Shown here: one piece after another, positions 26,898 to 35,208 of the stretch
Numbering within the stretch: the stretch's first letter is position 1
Layout of the letters: each line of letters starts with the position of its first letter
From: Laceyella sediminis
Lineage (GTDB): Bacteria > Bacillota > Bacilli > Thermoactinomycetales > Thermoactinomycetaceae
Reading direction: 5' to 3'
Assembly (NCBI RefSeq): GCF_003003125.1
Contig: NZ_PVTZ01000001.1
Location: 1-64,000 of the forward strand
DNA: 64,000 bases
Translations under genes and position numbers: made by a program
Notes under the pieces: generated by a model
Told to the model about the DNA's origin: nothing
Seen by the model: the letters and a program-made list of their open reading frames with translations, nothing else
The model's database searches: none

Positions 26898-28103
26898 CTA
26901 CGCACCAGGTGCGAAAATCTTGCGCAACACCTGTGTGTATGCACCGATTAATGCCGCCTGGTTCCCCAAATCGGATACCGTGATCGACAAATTGTTCGCC
27001 GATGAGGACAACGCGTGTTTTTTTACGGTGTGCGAGAGCGGCTCCATCAAGTTTTCGCCTGCACGGGTCAGGCTCCCATTGACAATGATGCGTAATGGAT
27101 TGAAGATGTTGATCAAGTTCGCCAAGCCAATTCCCAAACACTCCCCAGCATAAACGAATATTTCTCTAGCCAACTCATCTCCCTGCTTGAGCGCCGCAAA
27201 AAGGTGCTCTTCAGTCAATTGGGACAACTTCCCCTGCACCATCTCGTGCAAAACGCTCTTTCTGCCGCCTTCCATCATATTTCGGGCCCGCTTGACGAGA
27301 GCCGGGGTAGACGCGTGCGCCTCAAGGCACCCTTTGTTGCCGCACCAGCATAATGGGCCGCCTATGTCAATCGTAGTGTGACCGATCTCTCCGGCCCCAT
27401 ATGAGACGCCCTGGTACAATTCATTTTTCAAGATGATGCCCGAGCCAATCCCAGCTCCGGCATAGACGGTGATAAAATTGTCCAGTTCTTTCCCTTGGCC
27501 GAACCAGCTTTCCGCCAAAGCCATCGCCCGCACATCATTCTCCACTTCCACCGGCAACTGGCAAGTCTCTTCCAACATCGTTTTGATGGGTACGTGTTTC
27601 AGATTAAAATGGGGTGCGAACACCAACTCTCCCAAACGAGGATTGACGAGTCCGCGTACGCCCACTCCAATGCCGAGCACGGGTTGCCCATCTGCGCCAG
27701 CCATGGCCAACGCCTCTTTCGCAATCGCTTGCAACGCTTCAATGAAGGCAGATTGATCCATTTGTATGGGCAATTCCTGCGCACACTGGTGAACCATCTT
27801 GCCATCAAGGTGAGCAACTGCGGCATCCAGCCTTCCCAAACGGGCGTACACGCCGATCACATAAAATCGGGACGCATTGATGCGGAGCATGATCGGCTTA
27901 CGTCCACCTGTCGACTCACCCAAATTGCTTTCCACAATCAAGCCATCTTGCAACAGTTCATTGACAATATTGGTCACGGTTGGTGGCGTCAACTTGGTCA
28001 ACTTCGCGATTTCCGCCCGCGAGATGGGGCCATGCACACGGACCATGTTCAAAATTGTCGACTTATTCAATGATTTCATCCACTGGAAACTTCCCGTCTG
28101 CAT
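26898..28103 (-). CDS. ROK family transcriptional regulator (XylR/NagC type)
   Basis: The 401-residue protein combines a winged helix-turn-helix (about 8-65: NKSTILNMVRVHGPISRAEIA, TPPTVTNIVNELLQDGLI) with a ROK sugar-binding domain containing GVGVRGLVNP, ENDVRAMALAESWFG, YAGAGIGSG and the zinc site GPLCWCGNKGCLE. Such proteins repress sugar catabolic genes until sugar binds. ATG 28103 follows AAAGGGGGAAGCG. A palindrome at its own promoter suggests autoregulation. No sugar operon is adjacent. pgi upstream is the only sugar gene, so targets may lie elsewhere. Confidence 0.93.
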   Translation of the reverse strand: MQTGSFQWMKSLNKSTILNMVRVHGPISRAEIAKLTKLTPPTVTNIVNELLQDGLIVESNLGESTGGRKPIMLRINASRFYVIGVYARLGRLDAAVAHLDGKMVHQCAQELPIQMDQSAFIEALQAIAKEALAMAGADGQPVLGIGVGVRGLVNPRLGELVFAPHFNLKHVPIKTMLEETCQLPVEVENDVRAMALAESWFGQGKELDNFITVYAGAGIGSGIILKNELYQGVSYGAGEIGHTTIDIGGPLCWCGNKGCLEAHASTPALVKRARNMMEGGRKSVLHEMVQGKLSQLTEEHLFAALKQGDELAREIFVYAGECLGIGLANLINIFNPLRIIVNGSLTRAGENLMEPLSHTVKKHALSSSANNLSITVSDLGNQAALIGAYTQVLRKIFAPGA

Positions 28104-28155
28104 TCGCTTCCCCCTTTCAGTCTGGATTAACAGTGCGACTTCCACGCGATGTGGA

Positions 28156-28204
28156 TTGGTTATTAACCAACGTTCATACTATGCGCAAAATGAAAATTTG
28201 TCTA
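28156..28204 (-). promoter_or_regulatory. Promoter and palindromic operator of the ROK gene
   Basis: TAGACA and TAGTAT lie exactly 17 bases apart on the minus strand (28199-28204 and 28176-28181). Five bases past the -10 sits TTGGTTAATAACCAA (28156-28170), a perfect palindrome around one base, covering the expected transcription start. This position fits autorepression by the encoded regulator. Confidence 0.65.
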
Positions 28205-28298
28205 TATTTTTATTCAAGTAAAACATATATTTTATTTGACAAAAAAATAAAAAATCCCTTTCCAATCCATCTTGCCAATTAGACCCAGCTCGCGCACA

Positions 28299-28334
28299 AA
28301 AATAAAACATGGCAGCAGGGTAGCCGCCATGTTT
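28299..28334 (-). terminator. Terminator of pgi
   Basis: Arms AAACATGGC and GCCATGTTT close a 12-base loop. The minus strand continues TTTATTTTTG. It starts seven bases past the pgi stop. Confidence 0.75.
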
Positions 28335-28340
28335 CACAAA

Positions 28341-29693
28341 TCACTTCTCCAATCGGCGCAACAACGCTTCGCGCTCCGCTTCAAACCCAGGTTTTCCCAG
28401 CAAAGCGAACATGTTTTTCTTGTACGCTTCCACTCCTGGTTGGTCAAACGGATTCACACCGAGCAAATAGCCGCTCACGCCACAGGCCTTTTCAAAGAAG
28501 TAAACCAGCTGTCCAAACGCAAAGGGGGAAAGTTCTTTCACTTTCACTACCAAATTGGGCACCCCGCCGTCGGTGTGGGCCAACATGGTTCCCTCAAACG
28601 CTTTGGTGTTAACAAAATCAAGATCTTTACCTGCCAAATAGTTCAGGCCGTCAAGATTGTCTGCTTCCTCTTTGATCACCATCGTTTTGGCCGATTTTTC
28701 CACAAAAACGACCGTTTCAAAGATGTTGCGCAGGCCTTCTTGGATGTACTGACCCATGGAATGCAAGTCCGTGGTGAAGTTGACCGAAGCCGGAAAGATG
28801 CCTTTGTAATCTTTGCCCTCGCTCTCACCGTACAACTGTTTCCACCACTCGCTGAAATATTGCAGGGATGGCTCGTAATTGACCAGCAACTCTGTGGTTT
28901 TGCCCTTGCGGTACAACGCATTCCGCACGGCTGCATACTGATAAGCCTCATTCTGCTCCAAATCGGCGTTTCCATACAGTTGCATACCGGCTTGTGCTCC
29001 GGCCATCATGGCGTCAATGTCAATGCCCGCCACTGCGATCGGCAACAGGCCCACCGCGGTCAGGACGGAATAGCGCCCGCCTACATCGTCGGGAATGACA
29101 AAGCTCTCATACCCTTCTTCCTCAGCCAATTTCTTCAATGCCCCTTTGGCGCGGTCCGTTGTAGCGTAAATGCGGCGGCGCGCTTCTTCCTTGCCGTAGC
29201 GGGATTCCAAGTACTCGCGGAAGATGCGGAAAGCGATGGCGGGTTCCGTCGTGGTGCCTGATTTGGAAATGACGTTGACACTCACCTCTTTGCCCTCCAA
29301 CAATTCCAGCAACTCAGCCACATAGACCGAACTGATGTGATGGCCGACAAAGTAAATTTCCGGCGTTTTCCGTTTGCCCTTCGGCAACTGGTTGTAGAAT
29401 GTATGGGTCAACATCTCGATCGCTGCCCGCGCTCCCAGATAAGAACCGCCGATGCCGATGACGACGAGGACGTCAGAGTCGGACTGGATTTTGGCGGCCG
29501 CCCGTTTGATGCGGGCAAACTCTTCTTGGTCGTAATCGCGTGGCAAATCAACCCATCCCAAGAAATCAGCTCCGGCACCCGTTTTGTTATGTAACATGTC
29601 ATGCGCCAAGTGAATCGCTGGACCCAATTGGCTAACTTCATGTTCTTGTATGAAAGAACGTGCTTTGGAATAGTCGAAAGATAATAGATTCAT
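28341..29693 (-). CDS. pgi: Glucose-6-phosphate isomerase
   Basis: Pgi interconverts glucose 6-phosphate and fructose 6-phosphate. The enzyme shows [27 protein letters not shown], the catalytic Glu region [16 protein letters not shown], and the C-terminal [19 protein letters not shown] 29693 ([11 protein letters not shown]) gives 450 residues, the same as B. subtilis. An alternative ATG five codons upstream is possible because both ribosome-binding sites are weak. Single gene with its own terminator. Confidence 0.95.
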   Translation of the reverse strand: MNLLSFDYSKARSFIQEHEVSQLGPAIHLAHDMLHNKTGAGADFLGWVDLPRDYDQEEFARIKRAAAKIQSDSDVLVVIGIGGSYLGARAAIEMLTHTFYNQLPKGKRKTPEIYFVGHHISSVYVAELLELLEGKEVSVNVISKSGTTTEPAIAFRIFREYLESRYGKEEARRRIYATTDRAKGALKKLAEEEGYESFVIPDDVGGRYSVLTAVGLLPIAVAGIDIDAMMAGAQAGMQLYGNADLEQNEAYQYAAVRNALYRKGKTTELLVNYEPSLQYFSEWWKQLYGESEGKDYKGIFPASVNFTTDLHSMGQYIQEGLRNIFETVVFVEKSAKTMVIKEEADNLDGLNYLAGKDLDFVNTKAFEGTMLAHTDGGVPNLVVKVKELSPFAFGQLVYFFEKACGVSGYLLGVNPFDQPGVEAYKKNMFALLGKPGFEAEREALLRRLEK

Positions 29694-29875
29694 TTTTTCA
29701 CCATCCATTTTTCATTTACTAAAACAACAGTTGCCAAATCATCACACATTTTACCCTAATCATCTTCCAATTTCAAAAGCGAAAACCGGCGCGAAGCTTG
29801 GTGAAACCGTTACCAATGAAAGCAGGGCGCCCATTAGCGGTGCGCCTTGTCTTAGGATGAACCAAAACGAGGTTC

Positions 29876-30388
29876 TTACTCGTTCCGTTTCGCCTTTTTC
29901 CACATCCATTTCAACCAGATTCCGTCTTGTCCAACGCGGACAAACCCCGACTTCTCCAGCACGCGCACAGACGCTTTGTTCTCAATGTCGCACTTGGCGG
30001 TGATCTGTTTGACCCCCGGTTGCCGCTTCACCCAATCTACAGCCGCTTGGGCGATTTCCGTGGCATAGCCCCGTCCCTGATAGGCAGGGACAATGCTGTA
30101 GCCGATATCGACCGCACCCGAAGCATCCGGTCCCCCTTTGAATCCCACATCCCCGATCAAGCTGTTGGTCTCTCTATCAATTGCCAACGCATTCCAAACC
30201 ATTTCGTTTGATTGCAAACGTGTTTTTTCATACACGATGGGCAATGCTTCCGCCAAATCGGGATGCGGCCAATCATCTGGAATGTGAATATGAAGGGATT
30301 CAGCCAACTTTTCCTTGTCATGGATTGCCTGTTTCATCCGTTCTGCCGTGAACGGGATCACCATGACCCGTTTTGTATCAAATCGCAT
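29876..30388 (-). CDS. GNAT family N-acetyltransferase (RimJ/RimL-like)
   Basis: The 170-residue protein has the acetyl-CoA-binding motif A, VPAYQGRGYATEIAQAAVDW (about 107-126), and the C-terminal ENKASVRVLEKSGFVRVG typical of RimJ/RimL-type enzymes. Substrate unknown. AAAGGAGC precedes the ATG. A compact region with several complementary arms lies 36 bases upstream and would be its 5' leader if transcribed from the minus strand. Confidence 0.88.
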   Translation of the reverse strand: MRFDTKRVMVIPFTAERMKQAIHDKEKLAESLHIHIPDDWPHPDLAEALPIVYEKTRLQSNEMVWNALAIDRETNSLIGDVGFKGGPDASGAVDIGYSIVPAYQGRGYATEIAQAAVDWVKRQPGVKQITAKCDIENKASVRVLEKSGFVRVGQDGIWLKWMWKKAKRNE

Positions 30389-30423
30389 GATAGCTCCTTT
30401 CTGTTAACTCCGACGGCTGTTTT

Positions 30424-30519
30424 GGAACACCACCCGCACGCTCCTTGAGTGAAGACCGTTTGGGCACGGTTGCCCCACAAAACGGCTTAGCTCTTGGGGC
30501 ATGAAGGTGTTCCGCCCAA
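30424..30519. other. Compact region with interlocking inverted repeats, possible structured RNA
   Basis: Within 96 bases there are five complementary pairs: GGAACACC/GGTGTTCC (30424-30431 with 30506-30513), TGCCCCA/TGGGGCA (30471-30477 with 30495-30501), ACCGT/ACGGT (30455-30459 with 30466-30470), TTGGGC/GCCCAA (30460-30465 with 30514-30519) and CCGTTT/AAACGG (30456-30461 with 30480-30485). The first three nest. The fourth is a pseudoknot from the third hairpin's loop, and the fifth is an alternative. Strand is undecided. A 32-codon minus-strand frame (30404-30502) also crosses it. Confidence 0.4.
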
Positions 30520-30627
30520 CTGCGAGATAACCGAAAAATAAAAAAAATCGAATAATATCCCCGTCTATTATCCTACCCCGTCTCCAGCTTTTCAGAACCT
30601 CGCTCATCTAAATGTAGCATTAATCCA

Positions 30628-30636
30628 TGCTATAAA
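30628..30636 (+). promoter_or_regulatory. Extended -10 promoter element upstream of the lipoprotein gene
   Basis: TGCTATAAA is an extended -10 (TATAAA after TGC) about 72 bases before the lipoprotein start. No good -35 is seen, which is tolerated with an extended -10. Confidence 0.4.
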
Positions 30637-30708
30637 CTAGGGTGTGTCTGGCGAATAGATATAGTGAGGCTACGCTTAATATATTGCCAATTGAAAGAAG
30701 GTGGATTC

Positions 30709-31395
30709 ATGCATCGAAAACTGCTTACGCTCAGTTGCCTTTGCTTGCTTTTGCTAACGCTGAGCGGTTGCGTCAATGGGCATTTTCACCTAACAGTTCA
30801 CTCCGACGGTTCGGGAGTTTATGAACTGAAAGTGGAAACAAACCCCTTGTTGCTCTCCCAATTTGCCCAATTGCGCGAACGCTTGGAACAATACGGCTAC
30901 CGTCTGACGGAGATCAAACAGGGCGACAAGGTGGGTTGGATCGCTCGCAAGGAAGTGAATAACTTAAAAGCCCATCCACCCGGCCCCGAGTTTAAAACGA
31001 TTTCACCTATTGCCCTCCTGAAAGTGGACGCACCGCAATTCACGCAACAGCAAGGCTTGTGGTTTCATCAGATGCAACTGCACACCAAGGTGGACATGAA
31101 CGGCCTGAACCTCCCCATGCTGAATGATGGTGCTGATCTGCGTTTCATCCTGACGTTGCCGATTGAACCCCAAACACATAACGCCACAACAGTCAGCGCA
31201 GATGGCAAAACACTCACTTGGCAAATCGTACCCGGTGAAGTAACACCGATCGATTTGAACGTCAGATACCCAAACTTCATCGCCTGGGGTGTCACTCTTC
31301 TGATTTTGGTTATCCTAGCTGGCGCGGCGTGGTGGGCCGTCAAAAAGAAAAGCGGGCGGCAAGGCCCTCCGTCCGATTCGTTCCACCAAAGTTAA
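30709..31395 (+). CDS. DUF3153-like membrane lipoprotein
   Basis: The 228-residue protein starts MHRKLLTLSCLCLLLLTLSG followed by the lipobox cysteine, so it is a lipoprotein. The C-terminus adds a membrane helix (WGVTLLILVILAGAAWWAV) and a basic cytoplasmic tail. The extracellular part between resembles the DUF3153/LppM type (HLTVHSDGSGVYELKV). Function unknown. AAGAAGGTGG sits 6 bases before ATG 30709. A start at 30664 would spoil the signal peptide. It stands alone between minus-strand genes. Confidence 0.8.
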   Translation: MHRKLLTLSCLCLLLLTLSGCVNGHFHLTVHSDGSGVYELKVETNPLLLSQFAQLRERLEQYGYRLTEIKQGDKVGWIARKEVNNLKAHPPGPEFKTISPIALLKVDAPQFTQQQGLWFHQMQLHTKVDMNGLNLPMLNDGADLRFILTLPIEPQTHNATTVSADGKTLTWQIVPGEVTPIDLNVRYPNFIAWGVTLLILVILAGAAWWAVKKKSGRQGPPSDSFHQS

Positions 31396-31401
31396 ACGTA
31401 A

Positions 31402-31437
31402 AACGAAAGGCACCCTCTTCACCAGAAAAGGGTGCCT
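31402..31437 (-). terminator. Hairpin between the lipoprotein gene and dapF
   Basis: AGGCACCCT/AGGGTGCCT form a 9-bp stem. On the minus strand it is followed by TTCGTTTT, so it probably ends the Ca2+-ATPase-dapF transcript. On the plus strand no T-tract follows. Confidence 0.6.
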
Positions 31438-31450
31438 ACACATGTTGACA

Positions 31451-32287
31451 TCAGCCCAGCCAAACTCCGTCATATACAAACGACGCTGGTCCGGTCATGT
31501 ATACGCGATCATCTTCCTCGCACCATTCAATAAACAAGTCCCCCGCGGGCAAGTGCACCAATACCTTTCGCCCGCATTTCCCTGCCAGCGCACCAGCCAC
31601 GACGGTGGCGCAAGCGCCGGAACCGCAGGCTAGGGTGATTCCTACCCCCCGTTCCCATACCCGCATGGTCGCTTCATCCGAAGAATGGTAAGTCACAAAT
31701 TCAACATTGGTTTTGTTGGGAAAGAGCGGATGCTTCTCCAGCAACGGTCCCCACTTTGCCACTGGAAATGCGGTAGCATCCTCCACGGCGATCACCATAT
31801 GGGGATTGCCCATGCTGACCGCTGTATAAACAAACGACCGCCCTTCAACCGAAAGCGTTTGTTCAACCGCAGATTCCCCTGGAAGCTGGAGCGGAATCTC
31901 CCGAGGCGTCAACACCGGTTGTCCCATGTCGATGCGTACCCGGCTAACTACGCCTGCTTCGGCTTCGATCCAAACCGGTTGCACACCGATCTTGCTCTCA
32001 ATCGTAAACTGCTTCCGCAAACCATTCATTCGCTCATAAACATATCTGGCCACGCATCGCATCGCATTTCCGCATTGTTCGGCGATGCTACCGTCGCTGT
32101 TAATAATCCTCATGGCGATGTCGGCGACAGAGGATGGGTACAACACGGCGATTCCATCCGCCCCCACCCCGGTGTGGCGGTCACATATGCGCGGCGCCAA
32201 CGCGGCAAGTTCGGTGAAGTCGGGGGTGAAGGGCGTGTGAATCACCACGAAATCATTGCCCAAGCCATGCATCTTGGTGAACTTCAT
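31451..32287 (-). CDS. dapF: Diaminopimelate epimerase
   Basis: DapF converts LL- to meso-diaminopimelate for lysine and peptidoglycan. Both active-site cysteines are visible: Cys72 in AEQCGNAMRC and the second in LACGSGACATVVAG. The 278-residue length is usual. It follows the Ca2+-ATPase gene by 18 bases and shares its transcript. Spore cortex uses diaminopimelate and dipicolinate chelates calcium, but a functional link is inference. Confidence 0.96.
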   Translation of the reverse strand: MKFTKMHGLGNDFVVIHTPFTPDFTELAALAPRICDRHTGVGADGIAVLYPSSVADIAMRIINSDGSIAEQCGNAMRCVARYVYERMNGLRKQFTIESKIGVQPVWIEAEAGVVSRVRIDMGQPVLTPREIPLQLPGESAVEQTLSVEGRSFVYTAVSMGNPHMVIAVEDATAFPVAKWGPLLEKHPLFPNKTNVEFVTYHSSDEATMRVWERGVGITLACGSGACATVVAGALAGKCGRKVLVHLPAGDLFIEWCEEDDRVYMTGPASFVYDGVWLG

Positions 32288-32305
32288 TCTGTCTCTCCTC
32301 TCAGG

Positions 32306-35053
32306 TCAAGAGCTGTGCATCATTCTTTGAGTTCGTCTGGCCATGGGGCGGAGCAAATCAAGGATGCCCGCCAATATGACAGGAAGCGTCGATGTAACTA
32401 AAATCAAAATCCACTCGCGCACGCCGAGCGAAACCGTATGGAATACGGGCTGTAACGGCGGATGATAAATCACTACCAACAACAGGACGGCGGATGACAA
32501 CACCGCCAGCACCAGCGGCAGATTGTCCAGCGGATTGCGTTGGAATATCGTCCCTTGGCTACGGCAATCAAACACATAGATCAGCTGGGCGAACACCAAT
32601 GTGGCGAAGGCGACCGTCTGCGCCCGCACCAAATCGTCCGGCGTCTCCATGTAAGTAACCCAAAAAGCCATCAATGAACACGCTCCGATCAAGAGCCCCC
32701 GCGTCACGATCTTCCAGCCCACGCCGCGCGCAAATACACTTTCACGGCTGTTGCGCGGCGAACGCACCATTGTGTCTTCCTCTGCCGGGTCGATACCGAG
32801 CGCCATTGCGGGCAAGCCGTCGGTCACCAAGTTTACCCACAAGATCTGAATCGGCACCAGCGGCAAGGGTAAACCGGCCAACATGGCCAAAAACATGATC
32901 AAAATCTCGCCGACGTTGCTCGCCAGCAAATAACTGATAAATTTGCGGATGTTTTCATAGATGTTTCTCCCTTCCTCCACCGCTGCCACGATTGTTGAAA
33001 AGTTGTCATCTGCCAGGATTAGGGAGGAAGCTTCTTTGGAGACATCCGTTCCGGTTATGCCCATGGCGATACCGATGTCAGCCGATTTGATGGCCGGAGC
33101 GTCGTTCACCCCATCCCCTGTCATCGCCACTACTTGGCCCGCCTGTTGCAATGCTTTCACAATCCGCAATTTGTGTTCCGGCGAAACGCGGGCATATACA
33201 TCGATGTCATTTACTTTCTTTTGAAATTCATCATCACTCATATTGTAGAGATCTTGTCCGGTGAGTGTCAAACCCTGCGGGCGCTTGATTCCCAATTCCC
33301 GCGCGATGGCCACCGCCGTAGTCTGGTGGTCGCCTGTGATCATCACCGTTTTGATCCCCGCTTTCCGGCAAACGTTGATCGCCTCTTTCACTTCCGCGCG
33401 TGGAGGGTCGATCATCCCCGCCAAGCCGACAAAAACCAACTGCTGCTCGTATTGCCCTTCCTTCAGGACGGTGTGCCGACTATCCAATTCCCGGTAAGCA
33501 AAGCCCAAATTGCGCAAAGCCATGCTTGCCAATTCCTCATTGTGGCGCAGGATCTGCTCCCGCTTGGCGTCAGTCAGCGGCACTTTGCGTCCCTGCTCCA
33601 ACAGATGGGTACATTTTGTCAGCAATACATCGGGGGCACCTTTGCTAAATACCACGCACCCTTTGCTTTTGTTCTCCAGAATGACTGACATCATCTTCCG
33701 TTCCGAATCAAAGGGAAGCTCTTTGATCCTTTCCCATTCCCCAGCTAGGCGCTCTTTGTCGAGTCCCGCCTTGGCCGCCGCAACCAACAGCGCCCCTTCG
33801 GTGGGATCACCGTTAACCACCCACGCTTCCGACTTCTTGAGCAAGCCGTTTTTCTCTGTTTTTTGCATCAGCTGAGCGTTATTACATAAAGCTGCTACTT
33901 CTAGCAACCGCCGCAAAGCGGGCTCCTTCTCCACTTTCACAATGGCGCCATCGGCTTGAAATTCCCCTTCTGGTACATACCCGCTTCCGCTTACCTGTAT
34001 CCGTTTGCCATCCGCCCATAACTGGGTAACGGTCATCTTGTTTTGCGTCAGCGTCCCCGTCTTGTCCGAACAAATCACCGTGGCGCAACCCAAGGTTTCG
34101 ACAGAAGGCAGCTTTCTGACAATCGCTCGCCGTTTAATCATACGTTGCACACCAAGTGCGAGCGCAATGGTGACAATCGCTGGCAATCCTTCAGGGATAG
34201 CGGCCACTGCCAGCGACACCCCTGCCAAAAACATCTTGTACGCATCATGGCCGTGCAAAATGCCCGTGAACACAACTAAAGCCGTCAACAGCAAAGCGAC
34301 CACGATCAGCACTTTACCCAACTGCTCCAACCGTCGTTTCAGCGGCGTGTCCATCGCCTCGGTGTTTTCTAAAAGGTGCGCGATCCGCCCCATTTCTGTC
34401 CCCATGCCAGTGTGAACAACAATCCCTAAGCCGTTCCCACGCACTACCATGGTGCCCATGTACCCCATGTTCTTACGGTCGCCCAATGCCACTTCGGCGC
34501 GCGGCAAGCTGGCCGACTGCTTGGTCACCGGCACCGATTCACCGGTCAACGCCGACTCTTCCACATACAAGCCTTCCGCTTGCGCGAACCGGACATCCGC
34601 TGGGATACGGTCCCCGCTCTCTAACATGATCACATCGCCGGGCACCAGTTGAGAAGCATCCACCCGCTTCCATTCTCCCTCACGCAACACCTTCGCTGTC
34701 GGCGCGGACAGCTTTTTCAGTGCGCTGAGCGACTTTTCCGCGCGCATCTCCTGAATAAAACCCAATACAGCATTCAAGAGCACAATGGCGATGATAGCAA
34801 TCGCATCCGTATATTCCCCCAGCAATCCCGAGATCAGCGTGGCGATCAGTAGCACCAACACCATGAAATCTTTAAATTGCTCGATAAACAACGACAACCA
34901 GGAGGCTTTTTCCCCTTCAGCCAGCTGGTTGGGACCGACTTGCTTCAACCGCTCTTTGGCCTCTTTGTCGCTGAGTCCGCTTGTAAGATCCACTTTGAAA
35001 TGAGCGGCCACTCGCTCGACTTCCCAATCCACCCAACGAGCTCGTTCTGACAA
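32306..35053 (-). CDS. P-type Ca2+-transporting ATPase (PMR1/YloB type)
   Basis: A 915-residue P2-type ATPase with an N-terminal cation ATPase domain, the TGES motif (ALTGES), PEGLP in helix 4, the phosphorylated aspartate at about 330 in SDKTGTLTQ, TGDGVNDAPA, and six C-terminal helices with NLVTDGLPA. It matches the SERCA-like B. subtilis YloB. I choose a TTG start at 35053 (M-SERARWVDWEVERVAAHF) after AAAGGGGGAAG. ATG codons further upstream give an unlikely leader. Regulation not visible. Confidence 0.94.
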   Translation of the reverse strand: MSERARWVDWEVERVAAHFKVDLTSGLSDKEAKERLKQVGPNQLAEGEKASWLSLFIEQFKDFMVLVLLIATLISGLLGEYTDAIAIIAIVLLNAVLGFIQEMRAEKSLSALKKLSAPTAKVLREGEWKRVDASQLVPGDVIMLESGDRIPADVRFAQAEGLYVEESALTGESVPVTKQSASLPRAEVALGDRKNMGYMGTMVVRGNGLGIVVHTGMGTEMGRIAHLLENTEAMDTPLKRRLEQLGKVLIVVALLLTALVVFTGILHGHDAYKMFLAGVSLAVAAIPEGLPAIVTIALALGVQRMIKRRAIVRKLPSVETLGCATVICSDKTGTLTQNKMTVTQLWADGKRIQVSGSGYVPEGEFQADGAIVKVEKEPALRRLLEVAALCNNAQLMQKTEKNGLLKKSEAWVVNGDPTEGALLVAAAKAGLDKERLAGEWERIKELPFDSERKMMSVILENKSKGCVVFSKGAPDVLLTKCTHLLEQGRKVPLTDAKREQILRHNEELASMALRNLGFAYRELDSRHTVLKEGQYEQQLVFVGLAGMIDPPRAEVKEAINVCRKAGIKTVMITGDHQTTAVAIARELGIKRPQGLTLTGQDLYNMSDDEFQKKVNDIDVYARVSPEHKLRIVKALQQAGQVVAMTGDGVNDAPAIKSADIGIAMGITGTDVSKEASSLILADDNFSTIVAAVEEGRNIYENIRKFISYLLASNVGEILIMFLAMLAGLPLPLVPIQILWVNLVTDGLPAMALGIDPAEEDTMVRSPRNSRESVFARGVGWKIVTRGLLIGACSLMAFWVTYMETPDDLVRAQTVAFATLVFAQLIYVFDCRSQGTIFQRNPLDNLPLVLAVLSSAVLLLVVIYHPPLQPVFHTVSLGVREWILILVTSTLPVILAGILDLLRPMARRTQRMMHSS

Positions 35054-35166
35054 CGTTCTTCCCCCTTTGTCCACTCTTCTTTGAACAATGTATTCAGACA
35101 AGCACGCAAACATGAAACAAAAAAGCGGCATCCCCTTGTTACCCTGGCAAGCTCTCCCGCAATTTG

Positions 35167-35175
35167 TGTTACAAT
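35167..35175 (+). promoter_or_regulatory. Extended -10 promoter of rqcH
   Basis: TGTTACAAT (TG, one base, TACAAT, five of six) lies 34 bases before the rqcH start. A recognisable -35 is missing. Confidence 0.4.
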
Positions 35176-35208
35176 GAATGGTATGAAAAAGAAAAGGATG
35201 AACGAATC

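Noticed and set aside
28272-29261. Long plus-strand frame opposite pgi
   Set aside because: It lies antisense to a clear enzyme gene and has no ribosome-binding site. High GC in third positions creates such shadows, for example also 54275-55483 opposite ileS.
30404-30502. Minus-strand 32-codon frame upstream of the GNAT gene
   Set aside because: It could be a leader peptide, but the ribosome-binding site is weak and the same bases are explained by the complementary arms. Kept only as a note.
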